A DNA stretch of 64,000 nucleotides from Mycolicibacter heraklionensis (GTDB lineage Bacteria > Actinomycetota > Actinomycetes > Mycobacteriales > Mycobacteriaceae), in NCBI RefSeq assembly GCF_001021505.1, contig NZ_LDPO01000006.1:123062-187061 (forward strand). The letters are read 5' to 3'. This document shows positions 56,214 to 64,000 of this stretch, in pieces. The translations under genes were made by a program, and so were the position numbers. Position 1 is the first letter of the stretch; each line of letters begins with the position of its first letter. A model generated the notes under the pieces. It saw only the letters and a list, made by a program, of their open reading frames with translations. It had not been told where the DNA came from and searched no databases.

Positions 56214-57182
56214 ATGACCAGTACGGACCCGACGCCGAACCCGCACGCCACCGCCGAACAGGTGGAGGCGGCTCGGCACGACAGCAAGCTCGCCCAGGTG
56301 CTCTACCACGACTGGGAGGCCGAGCAGTACGACGAGAAGTGGTCGATCTCCTACGACGAGCGCTGCATCGACTACGCCCGGGGCCGCTTCGACGTGATCG
56401 TGCCTGCTGCCGACCGGGACAAGCTTCCGTATGACCGGGCGCTGGAACTCGGCTGCGGCACGGGGTTCTTCCTGCTCAACCTGATGCAGGCCGGGGTGGC
56501 GCGGCGCGGCTCGGTCACCGACCTTTCGCCCGGCATGGTCAAGGTCGCCACCCGCAACGGCCAGGCCCTCGGACTGGACGTCGACGGGCGGGTCGCCGAC
56601 GCCGAGGGCATCCCGTATGAGGACAACACCTTCGACCTGGTGGTCGGCCACGCGGTGCTGCACCACATTCCCGACGTCGAACTGTCGCTGCGCGAGGTGG
56701 TCCGGGTGCTCAAGCCCGGCGGCCGGTTCGTCTTCGCCGGCGAGCCCACCACGGTCGGCAACTTCTACGCACGCCGGCTGGCCGACCTGACCTGGAAGAC
56801 CACGGTCGCCGCGATGAAGCTGCCCGGGATGGGCTCCTGGCGTCGGCCGCAGGAGGAGCTGGACGAGAACTCGCGGGCGGCCGCCCTGGAATGGATCGTG
56901 GACCTGCACACCTTCGAGCCGAGCGATCTGGAGCGGATGGCGACCAACGCCGGCGCGGTCGATGTGCGCACCGCCAGCGAAGAGTTCACCGCCGCCATGC
57001 TGGGCTGGCCGGTGCGGACCTTCGAGTCGACGGTCCCACCGGGCAAGCTCGGATGGGGCTGGGCGCGGTTCGCCTTCCGCAGCTGGACGGCCTTGAGCTG
57101 GGTGGACGCCAACGTGCTGAGCCGCGTGGTGCCCAAGGGCTGGTTCTACAACGTGATGGTCACCGGGGTTAAGCCGTCCTAG
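56214..57182 (+). CDS. SAM-dependent methyltransferase (Rv3038c-like)
   Basis: A 322-residue class I methyltransferase. Seen: motif I ALELGCGTGFFLLNLMQAG near 78-96, the acidic loop VTDLSPGMVKVATRNG near 105, FDLVVGHAVLHHIPDVE near 145, and LREVVRVLKPGGRFVFAGEP near 163 (Methyltransf_11 pattern). The C-terminal third is hydrophobic and family-specific. ATG 56214 is taken. The substrate is unknown. The next gene's frame opens before this stop, so the two are coupled. Confidence 0.87.
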   Translation: MTSTDPTPNPHATAEQVEAARHDSKLAQVLYHDWEAEQYDEKWSISYDERCIDYARGRFDVIVPAADRDKLPYDRALELGCGTGFFLLNLMQAGVARRGSVTDLSPGMVKVATRNGQALGLDVDGRVADAEGIPYEDNTFDLVVGHAVLHHIPDVELSLREVVRVLKPGGRFVFAGEPTTVGNFYARRLADLTWKTTVAAMKLPGMGSWRRPQEELDENSRAAALEWIVDLHTFEPSDLERMATNAGAVDVRTASEEFTAAMLGWPVRTFESTVPPGKLGWGWARFAFRSWTALSWVDANVLSRVVPKGWFYNVMVTGVKPS

Positions 57183-58372
57183 AGTTCCGCACCGACGACG
57201 TCGGCTATCTGAGCTCGCCGGTCGGTGTTGCCGCCCTGGCCGAGGTCGCGGGCTTCGCGCTGACCGACGCCACCCGGCTGGCCGACATCGCCGCGCTGCG
57301 CGGCCGCTTCGGCGAGCGGACAGCCGCGCTGGTCGAGACCGTCCTGTTGCGCCGGCGTGCCGCGGCCAAGCTGGCCGAGCTGGCCGAGACGTCGGGTTGG
57401 CTGTTCACCGACGAGGCGCTGCAGCAGGCCAGTGCCGCACCGGTGGCACGGCATCGGGCCCGCCGGATCGCAGCCGCGGCACCGGGTGCCGTCGTGCATG
57501 ACGTGACCTGTTCGGTCGGTACCGAGCTGGCGGCGCTGTCGGAGGTGTCGGATCGGGTTCTGGGCAGCGACCTGGACCCCGTGCGGCTGGCGATGGCGCG
57601 CCACAACGTGAGCGGGGCCGCCGTTGTTCGCGCCGACGCGCTGGCGCCGGTCAGCCGCGACACGGTGGTGCTGGCCGACCCCGGCCGGCGCGGCGGCGGG
57701 CGGCGTCGTTTCGACCCGACCGACTACCAGCCCGCCCTGGACCGGTTGCTCGACGTCTACCGCGACCGTGACGTGGTGGTAAAGGTCGCTCCCGGAATCG
57801 ATTTCGACAAGGTTGGGCTGCTGGGGTTTCAAGGCGAGATCGAAATCACCTCGTGGCGCACGTCGGTGCGAGAAGCCTGCCTGTGGTCGCCCGGCCTGGC
57901 CGAAACCGGGGTGCGCCGGCGGGCAACGATCCTGGACCGCGACGAGCAGATCACCGACGCCGAACCGGCCGACTGCGACGTGCGGCCGGCGGGGCGCTGG
58001 CTCATCGACCCCGACGGGGCGGTGGTGCGGGCCGGCCTGGTCCGCCAGTACGGCGCCCGGCACGGGCTGTGGCAGCTCGACCCCGATATCGCCTACCTGT
58101 CCGGTGACCAGCTGCCGGACGGGGTGCGCGGATTCGAGGTACTCGAAACGCTGGCCTACAACGAAAAACGCCTTGGTCAGGCGCTGGCGGCCCGCGACTG
58201 CGGTGCCCTGGAAATCCTGGTGCGGGGCGTACGCGACGTGCAGGCCGATCCCGACGGTCTGCGTCGCCGGTTGCGGCTGCGCGGGTCACAGGCCCTGTCG
58301 GTCGTGATCACCCGGGTGGGGACGGGGCCGGCGGCGCGGGCTATTGCGTTCGTCTGCCGTCCGTCGCGGTGA
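57173..58372 (+). CDS. THUMP-like SAM-dependent methyltransferase family protein (start uncertain)
   Basis: A methyltransferase-fold protein of the actinobacterial THUMP-like family. The family N-terminus is clearly coding (DDVGYLSSPVGVAALAEV near 57190, RRRAAAKLAELAE), then VVHDVTCSVGTELAAL (motif I), VLGSDLDPVRLAMARHN, VVLADPGRRGGGRRRFDP, VVVKVAPGIDFD, and a C-terminal RGSQALSVVITRVG THUMP-like end. However, between the in-frame stop at 57170 and TTG 57347 there is no ATG, GTG or TTG, so a conventional start would delete about 55 conserved residues. Initiation at a rare codon coupled to the upstream stop, or a sequence error, must be considered. Coordinates give the open frame. Confidence 0.75.
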   Translation, partial: AVLEFRTDDVGYLSSPVGVAALAEVAGFALTDATRLADIAALRGRFGERTAALVETVLLRRRAAAKLAELAETSGWLFTDEALQQASAAPVARHRARRIAAAAPGAVVHDVTCSVGTELAALSEVSDRVLGSDLDPVRLAMARHNVSGAAVVRADALAPVSRDTVVLADPGRRGGGRRRFDPTDYQPALDRLLDVYRDRDVVVKVAPGIDFDKVGLLGFQGEIEITSWRTSVREACLWSPGLAETGVRRRATILDRDEQITDAEPADCDVRPAGRWLIDPDGAVVRAGLVRQYGARHGLWQLDPDIAYLSGDQLPDGVRGFEVLETLAYNEKRLGQALAARDCGALEILVRGVRDVQADPDGLRRRLRLRGSQALSVVITRVGTGPAARAIAFVCRPSR

Positions 58373-58449
58373 GGCGCCCGGTAGGCTGTCGTCTTCGGGG
58401 CCATTCCTGCTTGCTGCGGCAAGGCGAGACAAAGCGAGACAAACCGACA

Positions 58450-59148
58450 ATGCGCATTCTGGTGGCCGCCCTGTTGGCGGGCGGTGCAGTGGGCAGCTGG
58501 CTGGGTATGACCGGTATCCCCTCGGCGGGCGCGGTCTCGCCCTGTGCCGAACTGGGCGGCACGCTCGAGTCCGGGCAATGCCACGTGCACTCGTCCAACG
58601 CCAACTACACCCTGGACATGCGATTTCCGGTCGACTACCCCGACCAGCAGACCTTGACCGACTATCTGGTTCAGAACCGCGACGGGTTCTTGACCGTGGC
58701 CAAGTCACCCGGATCGCGGGACATGCCCTACGAAATGGATGCCACGTCCGAGCAGCACCGTTCGGGTCAGGCCCCCAAGGGCACCCAGAGCGTCGTGTTG
58801 AAGATCTTCCAAGACCTCGGCGGCCCGCAACCGTCGACCTGGTACCAGTCGTTCAACTACGATCTGGCGACCCGTAAGCCGATCACCTTCGAGACCCTGT
58901 TCGCGCCCAACAGCAAGCCGCTGGAAGCGATCTTTCCGGTGGTGCAGCGCGACCTTGAGCGCCAGACCGGAGTGCCGGCAATCCTGATCTCGTCGGGCTC
59001 GGGGATGGACCCGGCGCACTATCAGAACTTCGCCATCACCAACGACGACGTGATCTTCTACTTCGCGCCGGGCGAGCTGCTGCCGATGAGCTCCGGCGCC
59101 ACCTCGGTGAAGGTGCCGCGCACGGCGATCCCGCCGCTGGCCATCTGA
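58450..59148 (+). CDS. Secreted protein, TB22.2/MPT64-like (DUF3298)
   Basis: A 232-residue exported protein. It has a signal peptide to about residue 28 (ending SAGA), a cysteine pair in SPCAELGGTLESGQCHVH, YTLDMRFPVDYPDQQTLTDYL near 57, TWYQSFNYDLATRKPITFETLF near 135 and FYFAPGELLPMSSGA near 205. It matches the RsiV/DUF3298 fold seen in MPT64 and in Rv3036c (TB22.2), whose order it shares. The function is unknown. No enzymatic motif is seen. ATG 58450 has no strong ribosome-binding site. It is convergent with the propeller lipoprotein. Confidence 0.85.
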   Translation: MRILVAALLAGGAVGSWLGMTGIPSAGAVSPCAELGGTLESGQCHVHSSNANYTLDMRFPVDYPDQQTLTDYLVQNRDGFLTVAKSPGSRDMPYEMDATSEQHRSGQAPKGTQSVVLKIFQDLGGPQPSTWYQSFNYDLATRKPITFETLFAPNSKPLEAIFPVVQRDLERQTGVPAILISSGSGMDPAHYQNFAITNDDVIFYFAPGELLPMSSGATSVKVPRTAIPPLAI

Positions 59149-59153
59149 CTCCG

Positions 59154-60452
59154 CTACGCGGGGGCGAAGCTGAACACCTGACCGGCGCTGGTGGCGACCG
59201 CCACCCGCCGGTCATTGCCGACCGACACCCCCACCGGAAACCCGCGAGCTTCGGGCAGCGGATAGCTGTTGATGGTGTGGCCGTCGGCCGGGTCGAACAC
59301 CAGCAGCGACAGACCCGCCGGGCCGAGACTGGTGCCGGCGACCACGGTGTAGCCCACCTTGCCGGCCAGACTCGACGAGGACAGCGGCACGGTGTCCTCG
59401 CGGCGCCACACCTGCTCGGCGTAGTCACCGCGGTCGGTGAACGCGACCAGTTCGGTGTCGGGACCACCGCCGGAGACGATCAATCCACCGGGCGTGACCG
59501 CCGGTGGTGTTTGGGCCAGGAACTTCAGCGGCACGGACCATTTCGCTTTGCCGTCGGCGGCGTTGATCGCCCACAGGCGTTGGTCGCGTCCGTTGACGTA
59601 GACCGTCGAACCGTCGGCGGACAGCACCGGGCTGGCCAGCACCCCGGCCGCGACCGCGTCGCTGCTCCACTCCTGGGTGAGCAGCGGGACGCCGCCCGGG
59701 TGGTATTTGAGGCCGACCAAGCCGGACTCCTTGGCGCCCGGCTGCCACAGGCTCACCACCGCGATGTTGCTCTCCGGGGAGAAGGCAGGTGCGGCGGCGA
59801 CCGGGCAGTCCGGCCGGGCGGCGGCGCAGTCGGACAGGCCGCGCCGGAAGTCGGTCGGGTCGATACCGTCCACCAGGTCCAACGGGGTGCCGACGACGGC
59901 GCCGCGGTGCGCGTCGAAAACCAGCACCTGACCCAAGTGGGTCACCACCAGCAGCAGGCCGTCGCCGAGGATCCGCGGCGTTGAGGGCATACCGATCACC
60001 GGTGCACGCCAGCGGATCCACTGGGTGGGCGGAAACGACAGCATGGCGCCCGGCTGGCCCACATAGACGTTGTCGAAGCCGTCGATGAGCGGGCCGAAGA
60101 ACCCGCCGCCCTGATGCAGCCGAGTGCACCAGCGTTGCCGGCCGCGGTCGGCGTTCTCCCACTGCATCAGCGAGCAGCCGGCCTCGGTCTGAGCGTTGAG
60201 CATCATCCAGCCGTGGATGCCCAGGGCGGGCTGGGCTCCCAGCTCACCTTTGACCGAGCGGATCCAGTCCAGTTGCAGGTCGCTGGCTCCCGCGGTGGCG
60301 GTATGACTGCTGTTGGCGGCATCGGCGTACTGGGCCGGCCAACCCGGCGCTGGCGCGGCCTGCACCCACGAATCGGTATTGGCGCAGCCGCTCAGGGAGC
60401 CCGCCACCACCACCATGGCGATTCCGGCCAGGACACCACGTCGCCGCAACAC
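59154..60452 (-). CDS. PQQ-like beta-propeller lipoprotein (Rv3035-like)
   Basis: A 432-residue lipoprotein. Seen: a signal peptide with lipobox GSLSGCANT (lipidated Cys near 25), then repeated propeller blades: DGKAKWSVPLKF, STVYVNGRDQRLWAIN, GLLLVVTHLGQVLVFDAHRG, GPLIDGFDNVYVGQ and SLLVFDPADGHTINSYP. The blades resemble PQQ-binding-like repeats and probably form a scaffold or binding protein on the outer face of the membrane. No PQQ ligand set is evident. GTG 60452 is chosen because it gives a proper Arg-rich n-region (VLRRRG) with GGGG upstream. It is divergent from the acyltransferase gene. Confidence 0.82.
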   Translation of the reverse strand: MLRRRGVLAGIAMVVVAGSLSGCANTDSWVQAAPAPGWPAQYADAANSSHTATAGASDLQLDWIRSVKGELGAQPALGIHGWMMLNAQTEAGCSLMQWENADRGRQRWCTRLHQGGGFFGPLIDGFDNVYVGQPGAMLSFPPTQWIRWRAPVIGMPSTPRILGDGLLLVVTHLGQVLVFDAHRGAVVGTPLDLVDGIDPTDFRRGLSDCAAARPDCPVAAAPAFSPESNIAVVSLWQPGAKESGLVGLKYHPGGVPLLTQEWSSDAVAAGVLASPVLSADGSTVYVNGRDQRLWAINAADGKAKWSVPLKFLAQTPPAVTPGGLIVSGGGPDTELVAFTDRGDYAEQVWRREDTVPLSSSSLAGKVGYTVVAGTSLGPAGLSLLVFDPADGHTINSYPLPEARGFPVGVSVGNDRRVAVATSAGQVFSFAPA

Positions 60453-60543
60453 AGTGGCAATCCCCAATCCTCGGCCGGGTGTGTGAACGAGTCCAGGTGA
60501 GGGTAGCGCGTGGCAAGAACGCGCTCGCGTAGGCTTTCCGGCC

Positions 60544-61284
60544 ATGACGACGATGTGGGGCGCTCCAATCCACAAACGCTGGCGGGGTTCGCGGCTGCGG
60601 GACCCGCGCCAGGCCAAGTTCCTCACGCTGGCCTCGCTGCGCTGGGTGCTGGCCAATCGGGCCTACACGCCGTGGTATCTGGTGCGCTACTGGCGGCTGC
60701 TGAAGTTCAAGCTGGCCAACCCGCACATCATCACCCGCGGCATGGTGTTCCTGGGCAAGGGCGTGGAGATCCAGGCCACCCCGGAGATGTCGTACATGGA
60801 GATCGGCCGGTGGGTGCACATCGGCGACAAGAACACCATCCGGGCGCACGAAGGTTCGCTGCGATTCGGCGACAAGGTGGTGTTGGGGCGCGACAACGTC
60901 ATCAACACCTACCTCGACATCGAGCTGGGGGACTCGGTGCTGATGGCCGACTGGTGCTACGTCTGCGACTTCGACCACAAGATGGACAACATCGACGTGC
61001 CGATCAAGGACCAGGGCATTATCAAGAGCCCGGTGCGGATCGGCCCGGACACCTGGATCGCGGCCAAGGTCACCATCCTGCGCGACACCAGCATCGGCCG
61101 CGGCTGCGTCCTGGGTGCTCACGCGGTGGTCAAGGGCGTCATCCCGGACTATTCGATCGCGGTGGGGGCTCCGGCCAAGGTGGTCAAGAACCGCAAGCTG
61201 GCCTGGGAGACCTCGGCCGCCGAGCGCGCCGAGCTGGCCGCCGCCTTGGCCGATATCGAACGTAAGAAGGCCGCGCAGGGCTGA
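60544..61284 (+). CDS. Hexapeptide-repeat acyltransferase (Rv3034c-like)
   Basis: A 246-residue left-handed beta-helix acyltransferase. Hexapeptide repeats run from about residue 85 to 205 (VHIGDKNTIRAHEG, VVLGRDNVINTY, IGPDTWIAAKVTILRDTSIGRGCVLGAHAVVKG), with DWCYVCDFDHKMD in the middle that includes the likely catalytic His, and VGAPAKVVKNRKL closing the helix as in O-acetyltransferases. The C-terminal helix is charged. It may acetylate a sugar or lipid; the substrate is unknown. ATG 60544 has no clear ribosome-binding site. The next gene follows after five bases. Confidence 0.87.
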   Translation: MTTMWGAPIHKRWRGSRLRDPRQAKFLTLASLRWVLANRAYTPWYLVRYWRLLKFKLANPHIITRGMVFLGKGVEIQATPEMSYMEIGRWVHIGDKNTIRAHEGSLRFGDKVVLGRDNVINTYLDIELGDSVLMADWCYVCDFDHKMDNIDVPIKDQGIIKSPVRIGPDTWIAAKVTILRDTSIGRGCVLGAHAVVKGVIPDYSIAVGAPAKVVKNRKLAWETSAAERAELAAALADIERKKAAQG

Positions 61285-61289
61285 GCCTT

Positions 61290-62435
61290 GTGGTGACGCG
61301 ACCGCGGGTGGTCATAGCGGGGCTGGGCGACAGCGGCGTTCTGACCGCGATCCGGCTGGCCAAGTACGCCGACGTGGTCGGCATTTCGGTGAAACCCGCT
61401 TTGGTGAGCGGCCAAGAGCTGGGCCTACGGCTGTCTCGCCCACGCGATTGGGCGCGCGACTACTGGTTGCCGTTCGACCGGTTCCCGCGGCTGGACGCGG
61501 TGCGCACCGTGCACGGCGCGGTGAACGGCGTCGATCTCGAGGCCAGAGCAGTGACCGTCTCGTGTGCCGACGGCGTGACCCGCGATGAGCCCTACGACGC
61601 CCTGATCATTGCGACCGGGGTCAGCAATGGCTTCTGGCGCCGGCCCACGACGCAGTCCGCCGGTGACGTCGCCGCGGAGCTGTCCGCCGCTCACGACCGG
61701 CTGGCCGCCGCCGGATCGGTCATCGTCGTGGGCGGCGGGGCCGCGGCGGTGAGCAGCGCCGCCAACATCGCCCGCGCCTGGCCGGACAAACGGGTCGACC
61801 TGTATTTCCCGGGGCAGCGCCCGCTGCGTGAGCACCACCCGCGGGTCTGGAGCACCGTCGGGCGCCGGTTAGCCGACGCCGGTGTGGGGCTCCATGCCGA
61901 ACACCGTGCGCTGGTGCCCGCAGGGTTCGGGTGCGACCGCATCACCGATGAGCCGGTTCGCTTCAGCACCGGCCAGGACCCGGCATCGGCTGACGCGGTG
62001 CTGTGGGCGATCGGAAAGGTGCGACCCAATACCGACTGGTTACCGGCCGAGGTGCTCGACGACGGCGGCTTTGTCCGAGTGCTGCCCGACCTGCGGGTGC
62101 CGGGACATCCCGACGTGTTCGCGATCGGCGACGTCGCGGCGACCGACCCATTGCGCAGCTCGGCCCGCAACCGGGCGGACGGCCTACTGGCCCATAACGT
62201 GCGGGCCGCCCTCACCGGCCGGCCGCTCCGGCACTACCGGCCACCCACAAGGCGTTGGGGTTCGGTGCTGGGGGTACAGCCCGAGGGCCTGGAGGTGTTC
62301 GCGCCGTCGGGGTGGGCGTTCCGGTTTCCGGCCTGGTCGATCGAGCGGGTGCTGCTTCCCTGGATCGTCCGGCGGGGCATCTATCGCGGCGTGCGCTCCA
62401 ACGACCCGCTGAAAACTGCCACAATCGAGTCATGA
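61290..62435 (+). CDS. FAD-dependent pyridine nucleotide-disulfide-type oxidoreductase
   Basis: A 381-residue two-Rossmann flavoprotein resembling AIF/NDH-2-like NAD(P)H dehydrogenases. Seen: VVIAGLGDSGVLTAIRLAKY near residue 7, the internal NADH-site VIVVGGGAAAVSSAANIA near 144, ALIIATGVSNGFW near 104, and the late FAD-contact DVFAIGDVAATDPL near 280. The C-terminal 60 residues (WSIERVLLPWIVRRGIYRG) are hydrophobic and basic, possibly for membrane docking. The start is GTG 61290. It is coupled to the next gene by an ATGA overlap. The electron acceptor is unknown. Confidence 0.83.
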   Translation: MVTRPRVVIAGLGDSGVLTAIRLAKYADVVGISVKPALVSGQELGLRLSRPRDWARDYWLPFDRFPRLDAVRTVHGAVNGVDLEARAVTVSCADGVTRDEPYDALIIATGVSNGFWRRPTTQSAGDVAAELSAAHDRLAAAGSVIVVGGGAAAVSSAANIARAWPDKRVDLYFPGQRPLREHHPRVWSTVGRRLADAGVGLHAEHRALVPAGFGCDRITDEPVRFSTGQDPASADAVLWAIGKVRPNTDWLPAEVLDDGGFVRVLPDLRVPGHPDVFAIGDVAATDPLRSSARNRADGLLAHNVRAALTGRPLRHYRPPTRRWGSVLGVQPEGLEVFAPSGWAFRFPAWSIERVLLPWIVRRGIYRGVRSNDPLKTATIES

Positions 62436-62830
62436 CGACACCGGCATTCTCCGATGTGTACCGGGAAAAGTACTTACTGCTCACGACGTTCACCAAGGAC
62501 GGCAAGCCCAAACCGACCCCGGTGTGGGGTGCGCCCGTCGGGGACAAGCTCTTGGTCATCACCGACGACGGGTCTTGGAAAACCAAGCGGATCAAGAACA
62601 CTCCGCGGGTCACCATCCAAAAGTGCGGAGCCCTGGGCAAACCCAAAGGCGATCCCGTTGAGGCGGTGGCCCGGGTCCTGCCCAAGTCCGAGACCCGGCG
62701 GGTCTACGACGCCGTCGTCAAGCGGTACTGGTGGCACGCCTGGTGGTTCGTCCCGCACTCGCTGGTGCGCGGTGGAATAGACAAGGTGCACATCGGCCTG
62801 GAAATCACCGCGGTACCTGCGAGCAGCTGA
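62432..62830 (+). CDS. PPOX-class F420/flavin-dependent protein
   Basis: A 132-residue split-barrel protein of the pyridoxamine-5-phosphate-oxidase-like class (Rv1155/Rv2607-type fold). Seen: EKYLLLTTFTKDGKPKPTPV near 11-30, DKLLVITDDGSWKTKRIKN near 39-57 (cofactor phosphate-binding Lys/Arg pattern typical of F420 binders), and VTIQKCGALGKPKG. Mycobacteria use F420 in such proteins. No substrate can be named. ATG 62432 overlaps the preceding stop. CACAAT six bases earlier could also give a leaderless message. Confidence 0.83.
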   Translation: MTTPAFSDVYREKYLLLTTFTKDGKPKPTPVWGAPVGDKLLVITDDGSWKTKRIKNTPRVTIQKCGALGKPKGDPVEAVARVLPKSETRRVYDAVVKRYWWHAWWFVPHSLVRGGIDKVHIGLEITAVPASS

Positions 62831-62845
62831 CCCCGCCTGGCGTTC

Positions 62846-63691
62846 TCAGGCGAACTCGAGGAGCGTGTAGGCGCCTCGCAAGTTCTTCGTGGGTCCCCAC
62901 TGCCAGAAGGCCGGAAACAACGTTCCGAAGAACAGGCCACGCCCTTTCGGTATCGGGACATCATGCACCGCGCTGATGCCCGGCACCGTCTGTGCCAGCC
63001 TGGCGAGCTGACGCGGCGACAGGCTGAACGGCATCGGGGGCACGCGATAGTGTCTGGATGAACGCATCCCGCGCGGCGCCAGTCTCTTGACCAGGGTCGG
63101 TGGGAGGTCGAAGAACATCTGACCGCCGGGGAAGCGTTCGGCGCACGCCGCGATGAGGTCCATCGCCTGGTGCGGCTGCAAATACATCAACAGACCTTCG
63201 GCGGTGATGAAGACGCCGGCACTGGAGTCGACCTGCGCCATCCAGCTGTAGTCCAACGCCGACTGCGCGAGGTTGGTGATGCGCGGTGACGTCGGCAGCA
63301 ACCGTTCGCGAAGCCGCATCAGCGGCTCCAAATCCACTGACACCCAATGAAATCGCGGATCGGGCAGGGCAGCGTTCAAGCGCCAGAAGCTGGTTTGGAA
63401 GCCTTCGGCAAGCGCGATGACCGTCGCATCAGGGTGCTCACGCAGATAGGCCGTCGCACATCGATCAACGGCCAGCGACCGCAACGCCATCTCCTGGCCA
63501 CGACGTCCGAACTTCTCGAAGTCGAACGCGATGGACTCGACGAGTCGAATCGCCTCCGGGTCATCGATGATCGCGTTGGAGTGTCCGGCCTGATACGCCC
63601 GTCCGTTGAGCGTCATCAGGGCGGTTTCCGAAACTCCATTCAGCGCACGGGCGTCGACTTTGGATTCGGCTGGGCGGTCCATCGCGCCCAT
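62846..63691 (-). CDS. Leucine-carboxyl-methyltransferase-like SAM methyltransferase
   Basis: A 281-residue methyltransferase of the LCM/PpmA-like family, which O-methylates small molecules or carboxylates. Seen: LNGVSETALMTLNGRAYQAG near 18-37, RCATAYLREHPDATVIALAEGF near 77 (motif I is ALAEGFQT rather than the usual LGCGLD, in the family's style), WVSVDLEPLMRLRERLLP near 115, and VFITAEGLLMYLQPHQAMDLI near 162. ATG 63691 or ATG 63682 can start it. It is convergent with the PPOX gene and stands alone. The substrate is unknown. Confidence 0.82.
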   Translation of the reverse strand: MGAMDRPAESKVDARALNGVSETALMTLNGRAYQAGHSNAIIDDPEAIRLVESIAFDFEKFGRRGQEMALRSLAVDRCATAYLREHPDATVIALAEGFQTSFWRLNAALPDPRFHWVSVDLEPLMRLRERLLPTSPRITNLAQSALDYSWMAQVDSSAGVFITAEGLLMYLQPHQAMDLIAACAERFPGGQMFFDLPPTLVKRLAPRGMRSSRHYRVPPMPFSLSPRQLARLAQTVPGISAVHDVPIPKGRGLFFGTLFPAFWQWGPTKNLRGAYTLLEFA

Positions 63692-63727
63692 GGTATCGGA
63701 GAAAACCGTTGGGCCGGGCTGTCCCAG

Positions 63728-64000
63728 CTAGGGTTTCAGCGCCGGCAGCACCCGTTCGACCAGCAGCCGCAGGCTTTCCCAGCCCTCGTCGAGCGGCAGC
63801 CCGCCGATCAGCGGGTGTAGGGTCACCCCGGTGCGGCCGCTGCGGCACTGCGCGACGAGCTCGTCGGGGGTGAGCACCTCGACCTTGGCGGACGCACGCA
63901 GCTCGGCAACCGTCGCGGTCGGACTCTCATTGGGGCGAGGCACCTCCGCCACCGCCCACGAACTGTATTCGGTTGCCTCGTGCAGGAAATACTCACCACA
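63728..64000 (-). CDS. LLM-class flavin-dependent oxidoreductase, C-terminal fragment
   Basis: The last 90 codons of a gene that continues past the right edge; the frame is open to base 64000. Visible: VEVLTPDELVAQCRSGRT and LHPLIGGLPLDEGWESLRLL, VERVLPALKP at the end. The HPL-x-GG-x-P and EGWESL features are the usual C-terminus of luciferase-like monooxygenases that use FMN or F420. The N-terminal barrel and cofactor site lie outside the window, so the class is likely but the cofactor is not known. Confidence 0.75.
   Translation of the reverse strand, partial: CGEYFLHEATEYSSWAVAEVPRPNESPTATVAELRASAKVEVLTPDELVAQCRSGRTGVTLHPLIGGLPLDEGWESLRLLVERVLPALKP

Overview
The window is high-GC mycobacterial chromosome, most likely from a non-tuberculous member of the Mycobacteriaceae. 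Supporting signs are a PGRS glycine-repeat protein, a secreted PE-PPE-domain protein, a MIRU-like 57-bp tandem repeat, many GTG/TTG starts, leaderless promoters, and gene order. From memory, cstA, fadE22, cyp136 with tetR and SDR, nrdHIE, TetR with monooxygenase, nrdF2, adhC, fecB, ctaD, serB2, ABC ATPase, NUDIX, echA17, methyltransferase, THUMP-like protein, secreted TB22.2-like protein, beta-propeller lipoprotein and hexapeptide transferase follow the M. tuberculosis Rv3063 to Rv3034c block. I could not align against it. The species is not determined.

Layout. Positions 1-130 look like an integration scar: a lone tRNA/tmRNA 3' tail and a repeated 12-mer, with no matching 5' half. Positions 948-7018 hold a catabolic locus: a minus-strand operon (class II aldolase, amidohydrolase, 2-hydroxyacid dehydrogenase), a FadR-type GntR regulator, and a plus-strand pair (metallo-beta-lactamase-fold hydrolase and a CYP125-like P450). 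A shared 15-bp motif in both promoter regions probably ties them together. Next come an L,D-transpeptidase, cstA with its small DUF466 partner, an SDR, fadE22 and a PoxB-type pyruvate oxidase. At 15.3-15.9 kb a 14-residue leader peptide with overlapping RNA hairpins precedes a stand-alone LeuA regulatory-domain protein. Then follow cyp136/tetR/SDR, an AAA ATPase, a two-component pair whose genes converge and overlap at their 3' ends, and a DedA protein.

Deoxynucleotide synthesis dominates 23.4-37.3 kb. nrdHIE and nrdF2 each carry tandem NrdR-like boxes. Between them lies about 10 kb of accessory genes: a GIY-YIG homing endonuclease directly after nrdE, a small secreted protein, a DUF5997/LysR-substrate-domain pair with a compact bidirectional leaderless promoter, and a second class Ib beta subunit (nrdF) in an operon with a superoxide dismutase. 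That operon has a DtxR/IdeR-like box and no NrdR box. It suggests a separately regulated, metal-responsive RNR small subunit.

From 37.3 to 44.1 kb is a variable segment (DUF6308 with an XRE regulator, PGRS protein, two MFS transporters, DoxX, GntR). The right third is mostly conserved core: adhC, fecB, ctaD, serB2, ABC ATPase/NUDIX/echA17, two tandem secreted histidine phosphatases separated by the MIRU-like repeat, and methyltransferase, lipoprotein, acyltransferase and oxidoreductase genes. It ends in a truncated luciferase-like oxidoreductase.
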